A program made the position numbers and the translations under genes. The notes beneath the pieces are model-generated. The model searched no databases and was not told the DNA's origin. It saw only the letters and a list, made by a program, of their open reading frames with translations. 59,767 nt of DNA from Rhodocyclaceae bacterium (GTDB taxonomy: Bacteria > Pseudomonadota > Gammaproteobacteria > Burkholderiales > Rhodocyclaceae). Every line of letters starts with the position of its first letter. Position 1 is the first letter of the stretch. This document shows, in pieces, positions 55,014 through 59,767 of this stretch. Where the stretch lies: positions 22,850-82,616 of the forward strand of contig JAGRFY010000051.1 in assembly GCA_020445765.1 (NCBI GenBank), read 5' to 3'.

Positions 55014-56080
55014 GCGAACGGACGATCGCGGACCGCGCAGGCGGCGCTCTGATGGGTGCCTTCATCGGCGACGCCCTGGCGCTCGGCCCCCACTGGTATT
55101 ACGACCTCGACGAGATGCGCCGGCGCTACGGGGAATGGATCGACGGCTACACGACGCCTCGGGCGGACCACTACCATGCGGGCCTGGCCGCCGGTGACGC
55201 CTCGCAGGCCGGCTTGCTGCTGGCGATGACGGCCGAGTCGCTGGTGGCCTGCGACGGATACGACGAGTCCGATTTCTGCCGACGACTCGACGAAGACCTT
55301 TTTCCGCGCCTGGATGGCTCGCCGATGAGCGGTCCTGGCGGCTACACCAGCCAATCGATCCGCGAGTGCTGGCGCAAGCGGGTCGAGCAGGGTCTGCCCT
55401 GGGGTCGGTGCGGCGGCTCGGCCGACACCACCGAAGCGATCGAACGCGGCATCGCGCTGGCCGTGCGCTACGCCCGTGATCCGCGACAGCTGGCGATATC
55501 GACCACCCGCAACACGATGCTGACCCAGACCGATGAGAGCGTCGTGGCGATGAGCGTGGCCTTCTGCTCGGTGCTCGGACTGCTGGTGGCAGGGGCGCCA
55601 CTCGACGCGGAAATCTCGGGCCGGCTGATGACGATGTGCAAGGATGGTCGCCTGCCCTTCCATACCGTCACCTCGGGCACCGCGATGAAGGCACCCGCAG
55701 GCGGGGAGAAGGCCAGAATCGGCAGCTTCGCGTCGCCGGATGCCTTGCTGACGCCGTCCTTCGTCGCCCGGGCGGCCGCCGATCCGTCGATCCGGATCGA
55801 ACCGGCCTGGAAGGTTTCGCTGGTCTACGGCATGCCGTGCGCGATCTACCACCAGTTGCCGGCGGCCTATTATCTGGCCGCCCGCTTCCGCGACGACTTC
55901 GAATCGACGGTGCTCCACGCGGTCAATGGCGGCGGCCAAAATCTGGCGCGGGCGATGCTGGCCGGCGCGCTGGCCGGTGCCCAGGTCGGGCTCGGCGGCA
56001 TCCCCCGTCGCTTCATCGACGGCCTCGCCGACTCGCGTGAGCGGCTCGAGCTCTGCGAGCGGCTGGCGGCGCAGGCATAG
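55010..56080 (+). CDS. ADP-ribosylglycohydrolase family protein
   Basis: A 356-residue ARH/DraG-fold hydrolase. N-terminal GGALMGAFIGDALALGPHW carries the Gly-Asp pair of the family, the SADTTEAIERG block and the C-terminal HAVNGGGQNLARAMLAGALAGAQVG correspond to the metal-binding DxxD/NxxG regions, though the final acidic pair is changed (QNLAR instead of DTDT). It may cleave ADP-ribose or have lost the usual second metal site. GGGACGAG site before ATG 55010, which overlaps the upstream stop. Linked by translation to two zinc-ribbon membrane proteins. Confidence 0.82.
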   Translation: MSERTIADRAGGALMGAFIGDALALGPHWYYDLDEMRRRYGEWIDGYTTPRADHYHAGLAAGDASQAGLLLAMTAESLVACDGYDESDFCRRLDEDLFPRLDGSPMSGPGGYTSQSIRECWRKRVEQGLPWGRCGGSADTTEAIERGIALAVRYARDPRQLAISTTRNTMLTQTDESVVAMSVAFCSVLGLLVAGAPLDAEISGRLMTMCKDGRLPFHTVTSGTAMKAPAGGEKARIGSFASPDALLTPSFVARAAADPSIRIEPAWKVSLVYGMPCAIYHQLPAAYYLAARFRDDFESTVLHAVNGGGQNLARAMLAGALAGAQVGLGGIPRRFIDGLADSRERLELCERLAAQA

Positions 56081-56169
56081 GCTGCGCCGCAACCGTGCCT
56101 GCGCGGACGTGTAAGGAAGCGCCGGCCTGCGCAGTCCAATGAATGAATCCGTCCGGGGAGAAGTCCGCC

Positions 56170-56619
56170 ATGAGCATTCGCAAACGCCTGTTGGCAGTCA
56201 TTCTGTGCATTCCGCCGCTCGCCCACGCGGCAGACGGCCTGATCGTCGTCGAGAGCTCGCACCCGCCGGCGGCGACGATGGATCGTCTCGAAGCGGCTGC
56301 GACCGCGAAGGGCATGAAGGTCTTTGCGCGCATCGACCATGCCGCCGGCGCACGCTCGATCGGCAGCGAGATGCGGCCGACCGAACTGCTGATCTTCGGC
56401 AACCCGAAAGGCGGTACGCCATTCATGGCCTGCGCTCAGACCGTGGCGATCGACCTGCCGCTGAAGGCGCTGGTGTGGCAGGACGAGGCCGGCAAGGTCT
56501 GGCTCGGCTACAACGACCCGGTCTGGATCGCGGCGCGCCACGACGCCGGCGACTGCCCGGTGGTGGGCAATGTCGCGGGCGCACTGAAGGCGCTCGCCAC
56601 CGCTGCGACGGCACCCTGA
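56170..56619 (+). CDS. Exported DUF302 domain protein
   Basis: A 149-residue periplasmic protein: signal peptide LLAVILCIPPLAHA, then a DUF302 domain (DRLEAAATAKGMKVFARIDHAAGA, PTELLIFGNPKGGTPFM, LPLKALVWQDEAGKVWLGYND). Fold is compact and often found in stress or redox neighbourhoods; no enzymatic activity is established. GGAG precedes ATG 56170. Ninety bases after the hydrolase gene. Confidence 0.85.
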   Translation: MSIRKRLLAVILCIPPLAHAADGLIVVESSHPPAATMDRLEAAATAKGMKVFARIDHAAGARSIGSEMRPTELLIFGNPKGGTPFMACAQTVAIDLPLKALVWQDEAGKVWLGYNDPVWIAARHDAGDCPVVGNVAGALKALATAATAP

Positions 56620-56648
56620 ACGCGGAGCCGGATTCACCGCGGTGAACG

Positions 56649-56680
56649 GCGACGGGCGCAGCATTGGCTGCGCCCGTCGC
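56649..56680. terminator. Bidirectional hairpin between convergent genes
   Basis: GCGACGGGCGCAGC, loop ATTG, and its exact complement: a perfect 14-bp stem. Only a weak T-run follows on either side. Located between DUF302 and gltD stops. Confidence 0.65.
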
Positions 56681-56698
56681 TCGAGCAGTCGGTTTCGC

Positions 56699-58159
56699 CT
56701 AGCGCGGCAGGACCGATTCACCCATCAGGAAGACATCGACCTCGCGGGCACACTGCCGGCCTTCGCGGATGGCCCACACCACCAGCGACTGGCCGCGACG
56801 CACGTCGCCGGCCGCGTACACCTTGTCCACGTTGGTCGCATAGCAACCCTCGCCATCGGTGTCGGCCTTGGCATTGCCACGCACGTCCTTGTCGACGCCG
56901 AAAGCCTCGAGCAACGACGCGGACGGATTGGTGAAACCCATCGCGAACAGCACCAGATCGGCTGGAATCTCGAATTCGGAGCCCGGCACCTCGCTCATCT
57001 TGCCGTCCTTCCAGTCCAGCCGAACGCCGATCAGCGCCTTGACGGTGCCGCCTTCGCCGACGAACGACTTGGTCGCCACCGCGAAATCCCGCTCGCAGCC
57101 TTCCTCGTGGGACGACGAAGTTCGCATCTTGATCGGCCAATAGGGCCAGGTCAGCATCTTGTTTTCCTGCTCGGGCGGCTGCGGCAGCAACTCGAACTGG
57201 GTGATCGACCTGGCGCCGTGCCGGTTCGACGTGCCGACGCAGTCCGAGCCGGTATCGCCGCCGCCGATCACGACGACGTGCTTGTCCTTGGCTGAGATCG
57301 GGTTGCGGTCTCCACCGGCGACTTCCTTGTTCTGAGGAATCAGGAACTCGAGGGCGAAATGAACGCCGTCGAACTCGCGCCCCGGCACCGGCAGGTCGCG
57401 CGGCGTCTCGGATCCGGCGGCCAGGATCACCGCATCGAACTCGGCGGTGAGCTGCGCGGCGGACACCTCGGTCGCCGCATCGTTGATGACGCCTTTCGGC
57501 GGCGCCGCCGCGACGCAGATGCCGGTACGGAACTCGACCCCTTCCGCTTCCATTTGCTGGATCCGGCGATCGATCAGAGGCTTCTCCATCTTGAAGTCGG
57601 GAATGCCGTAGCGCAGCAGGCCACCGATCCGGTCGTTCTTCTCGAACACCACGACATCGTGACCGACCCGCGCCAGTTGCTGCGCGGCGGCCAGCCCGGC
57701 CGGCCCGGAACCGACGATGGCGACCTTCTTGCCGGTCTTGGCGGCCGGCGGCTGCGGCACCACCCAGCCCTCGGCCCAGGCCTTGTCGATGATCGCCCGT
57801 TCCAGCGACTTGATGCCGACCGGATCGGTGTTGATGTTCAAGGTGCAGGCCGCCTCACACGGGGCCGGGCAGATGCGGCCGGTGAACTCCGGGAAGTTGT
57901 TGGTCGAGTGCAGCACGCGGATGGCTTCCTGCCAGTCGCCGCGATACACCAGATCGTTCCAGTCCGGGATGATGTTGTTGACCGGGCAACCGTTGTTGCA
58001 GAACGGGATGCCGCAATCCATGCAACGCGCACCCTGCTTCGACGCGTCCTCGTCGCTCAGCGCGACCGTGAACTCCTTGTAGTGCTTGACCCGCTCGTCC
58101 GTCGGCGCGTAGGCCTCCGACAGGCGCTGGAACTCCATGAATCCGGTGGGCTTCCCCAT
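56699..58159 (-). CDS. gltD: Glutamate synthase small subunit
   Basis: A 486-residue NADPH:acceptor flavoprotein. Seen: N-terminal cysteine cluster ([29 protein letters not shown]) for the [4Fe-4S] centres, FAD motif [23 protein letters not shown] motif [14 protein letters not shown], and the end [10 protein letters not shown]. It feeds electrons to GltB for glutamate formation from glutamine and 2-oxoglutarate. One base separates it from gltB, and GGAGG lies in the gltB end 8 bases before the ATG. Confidence 0.97.
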   Translation of the reverse strand: MGKPTGFMEFQRLSEAYAPTDERVKHYKEFTVALSDEDASKQGARCMDCGIPFCNNGCPVNNIIPDWNDLVYRGDWQEAIRVLHSTNNFPEFTGRICPAPCEAACTLNINTDPVGIKSLERAIIDKAWAEGWVVPQPPAAKTGKKVAIVGSGPAGLAAAQQLARVGHDVVVFEKNDRIGGLLRYGIPDFKMEKPLIDRRIQQMEAEGVEFRTGICVAAAPPKGVINDAATEVSAAQLTAEFDAVILAAGSETPRDLPVPGREFDGVHFALEFLIPQNKEVAGGDRNPISAKDKHVVVIGGGDTGSDCVGTSNRHGARSITQFELLPQPPEQENKMLTWPYWPIKMRTSSSHEEGCERDFAVATKSFVGEGGTVKALIGVRLDWKDGKMSEVPGSEFEIPADLVLFAMGFTNPSASLLEAFGVDKDVRGNAKADTDGEGCYATNVDKVYAAGDVRRGQSLVVWAIREGRQCAREVDVFLMGESVLPR

Positions 58160-58160
58160 G

Positions 58161-59767
58161 TTACGCAGCCTCCAGTTGCTTCTGCTTCTCCGCGGCCATC
58201 TCGCTCAGCACGCGGCGATATTCGTGCGGCAGCACCTTGACGAACTTGTCGCGGTAGCTCGCCCAGTCGTCGAGGATCGTGGCGGCCCGAACGCTGCCGG
58301 TGAATCGCACGTGACGCTCGATCAGCGCCTTGATGATGCGCTCGTCGGCCATCTCGAGGTGGTCGATATCGACGCGGCCATGGGATTCGAGCTCGTCGCC
58401 CGATTCCGAACCCTTGCGCGCTTCGATCTCTTCCTCGACCGGCTCCAGCGCCACCTGGGCCATGTTGCAGCGGCCGGCGAAGTCGCCCGCCTCGTCGAGC
58501 ACGTAGGCGATGCCGCCGGACATGCCGGCCGCGAAGTTGCGACCGGTCTCGCCGAGCACCAGCACCGTGCCGCCGGTCATGTATTCGCAACCATGGTCGC
58601 CGACCCCCTCGACCACTGCCGTGCCGCCGGAGTTGCGGACGCAGAAGCGCTCGCCGCCGACGCCGGCGAAGAAGGCCTCGCCCTCGATGGCGCCGTACAT
58701 CACGGTGTTGCCGATGATGATGTTGCGCATCGCCTCGCCGCGGAAGTCCGCGTCCGGCCGCACGATGATGCGCCCGCCCGACAGGCCCTTGCCGACGTAG
58801 TCGTTGCCCTCGCCGACCAGTTCCAGCGTCACGCCGCGCGCCAGGAAGGCACCGAAGCTCTGTCCGGCGGTACCGGACAGCTTGATGTGGATGCTGTCTT
58901 CCGGCAGTCCGGCGTGGCCATACTTGAGGGCCACCTTGCCGGACAGCATGGCACCGACGGTACGGTTGATGTTGCGTACCGGCAGATCGATCGCAACCCG
59001 TTCGCCGCGCTCGATGGCCGGCGCCGCGAGTTCGATCAGGCGGTTGTCGAGTGCCTTGTCGAGCCCGTGATTCTGCGACTCGGTGTTGAAGCGGCCGACG
59101 CTCTCCGGCACCGCCGGACGATAGAAGATCCGCGAGTAGTCTAGGCCACGCGCCTTCCAGTGCTCGACGCCCTGCTTCATGTCGAGCAGGTCGGAGCGCC
59201 CGATCAGCTCGTCGAAGCTGCGGATGCCGATCTGCGCCATCAGCTCGCGCACTTCCTCGGCGATGAAGAAGAAGAAGTTCACCACGTGCTCGGGCTGGCC
59301 GGAGAATTTCTTGCGGAGTTCCGGATCCTGGGTCGCAACACCAACGGGACAGGTGTTGAGGTGACACTTGCGCATCATGATGCAGCCCTCGACGACCAGC
59401 GGCGCGGTCGCGAAACCGAACTCGTCGGCACCGAGCAGGGCGCCGATCAGGACATCGCGACCAGTCTTCATCTGGCCGTCCACCTGCACCCGGATGCGGC
59501 TGCGCAGGCGGTTCATGACCAGGGTCTGCTGGGTCTCGGCGAGACCCAGTTCCCACGGCGTGCCAGCGTGCTTGATCGACGACAGCGGACTGGCACCGGT
59601 ACCGCCGTCGTGGCCGGCGATGACGACATGATCGGCCTTGGCCTTGGCGACGCCTGCGGCCACCGTGCCGACGCCGACCTCGGAGACCAGCTTGACACTG
59701 ATCGAAGCCGACGGATTGGCGTTCTTCAGGTCGTGGATCAGTTGCGCCAGATCCTCGATCGAATAGA
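58161..59767 (-). CDS. gltB: Glutamate synthase large subunit, N-terminal part outside window
   Basis: About 535 C-terminal residues of the 1,500-residue GltB. Visible: end of the FMN-binding synthase barrel ([55 protein letters not shown] with the [3Fe-4S] cysteines, written here in parts [11 protein letters not shown]) and the C-terminal beta-helix domain ([23 protein letters not shown]). The open frame runs off the right edge. First gene of gltBD. Confidence 0.97.
   Translation of the reverse strand, partial: YSIEDLAQLIHDLKNANPSASISVKLVSEVGVGTVAAGVAKAKADHVVIAGHDGGTGASPLSSIKHAGTPWELGLAETQQTLVMNRLRSRIRVQVDGQMKTGRDVLIGALLGADEFGFATAPLVVEGCIMMRKCHLNTCPVGVATQDPELRKKFSGQPEHVVNFFFFIAEEVRELMAQIGIRSFDELIGRSDLLDMKQGVEHWKARGLDYSRIFYRPAVPESVGRFNTESQNHGLDKALDNRLIELAAPAIERGERVAIDLPVRNINRTVGAMLSGKVALKYGHAGLPEDSIHIKLSGTAGQSFGAFLARGVTLELVGEGNDYVGKGLSGGRIIVRPDADFRGEAMRNIIIGNTVMYGAIEGEAFFAGVGGERFCVRNSGGTAVVEGVGDHGCEYMTGGTVLVLGETGRNFAAGMSGGIAYVLDEAGDFAGRCNMAQVALEPVEEEIEARKGSESGDELESHGRVDIDHLEMADERIIKALIERHVRFTGSVRAATILDDWASYRDKFVKVLPHEYRRVLSEMAAEKQKQLEAA

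Overview
This is a chromosomal window of a GC-rich proteobacterium. Fused isobutyryl-CoA mutase, gltBD, the AorABC-type aldehyde oxidoreductase, PedF-like cytochrome and sigma54 activators fit a beta- or gammaproteobacterium; the sequence does not settle the species. I found no rRNA, tRNA, CRISPR array, insertion sequence or phage gene.

Layout. 1-9.6 kb: 5'-partial-in-window icmF (minus), an AraC regulator, a hybrid histidine kinase with an OmpR-type regulator, a VOC protein and a TpsB outer-membrane transporter with a terminal frameshift. 9.6-16.2 kb: a tungsten/molybdenum aldehyde oxidoreductase locus, with the MoeB/ThiF and domain-II-less MoeA genes divergent from ferredoxin (AorA), catalytic (AorB), FAD (AorC), MoaD-like and unknown genes. 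16.4-18.3 kb: small miscellaneous genes. 18.35-32.7 kb: two AcoR-type sigma54 activators flank a PedF-like cytochrome, a quinoprotein-associated binding protein and a seven-gene ABC/beta-propeller operon. 32.7-41.2 kb: a five-gene operon of RoxA-like di-heme cytochromes. 41.6-44.2 kb: a small cytochrome c and a PQQ alcohol dehydrogenase whose D-x-D motif predicts lanthanide use. 44.6-52 kb: tonB, TonB receptor, histidine kinase, response regulator and a NosR-like membrane polyferredoxin. 52.1-56.6 kb: two zinc-ribbon membrane proteins, an ADP-ribosylglycohydrolase and a DUF302 protein. 56.7 kb to the end: gltD and 3'-terminal part of gltB (minus).

How it works together. Five operons (aor, cytochrome/binding protein, ABC/propeller, PQQ alcohol dehydrogenase, tonB-receptor-kinase-NosR) each have a -24/-12 promoter with exact GG-N10-GC spacing. 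Four matching 17-bp palindromes (TGYTCCA-N3-TGGARCA type) lie 90-320 bp upstream; one serves the divergent alcohol dehydrogenase and tonB promoters. With two AcoR-like activators in the same interval, this reads as one sigma54 regulon: periplasmic oxidation of an alcohol by a probably lanthanide-loaded quinoprotein, electron transfer through cytochromes, import of something needed by the system (metal, cofactor or substrate), and cytoplasmic oxidation of the aldehyde to the acid by a tungsten enzyme. The regulon and its physiology are inference; the sites, motifs and gene order are read directly.
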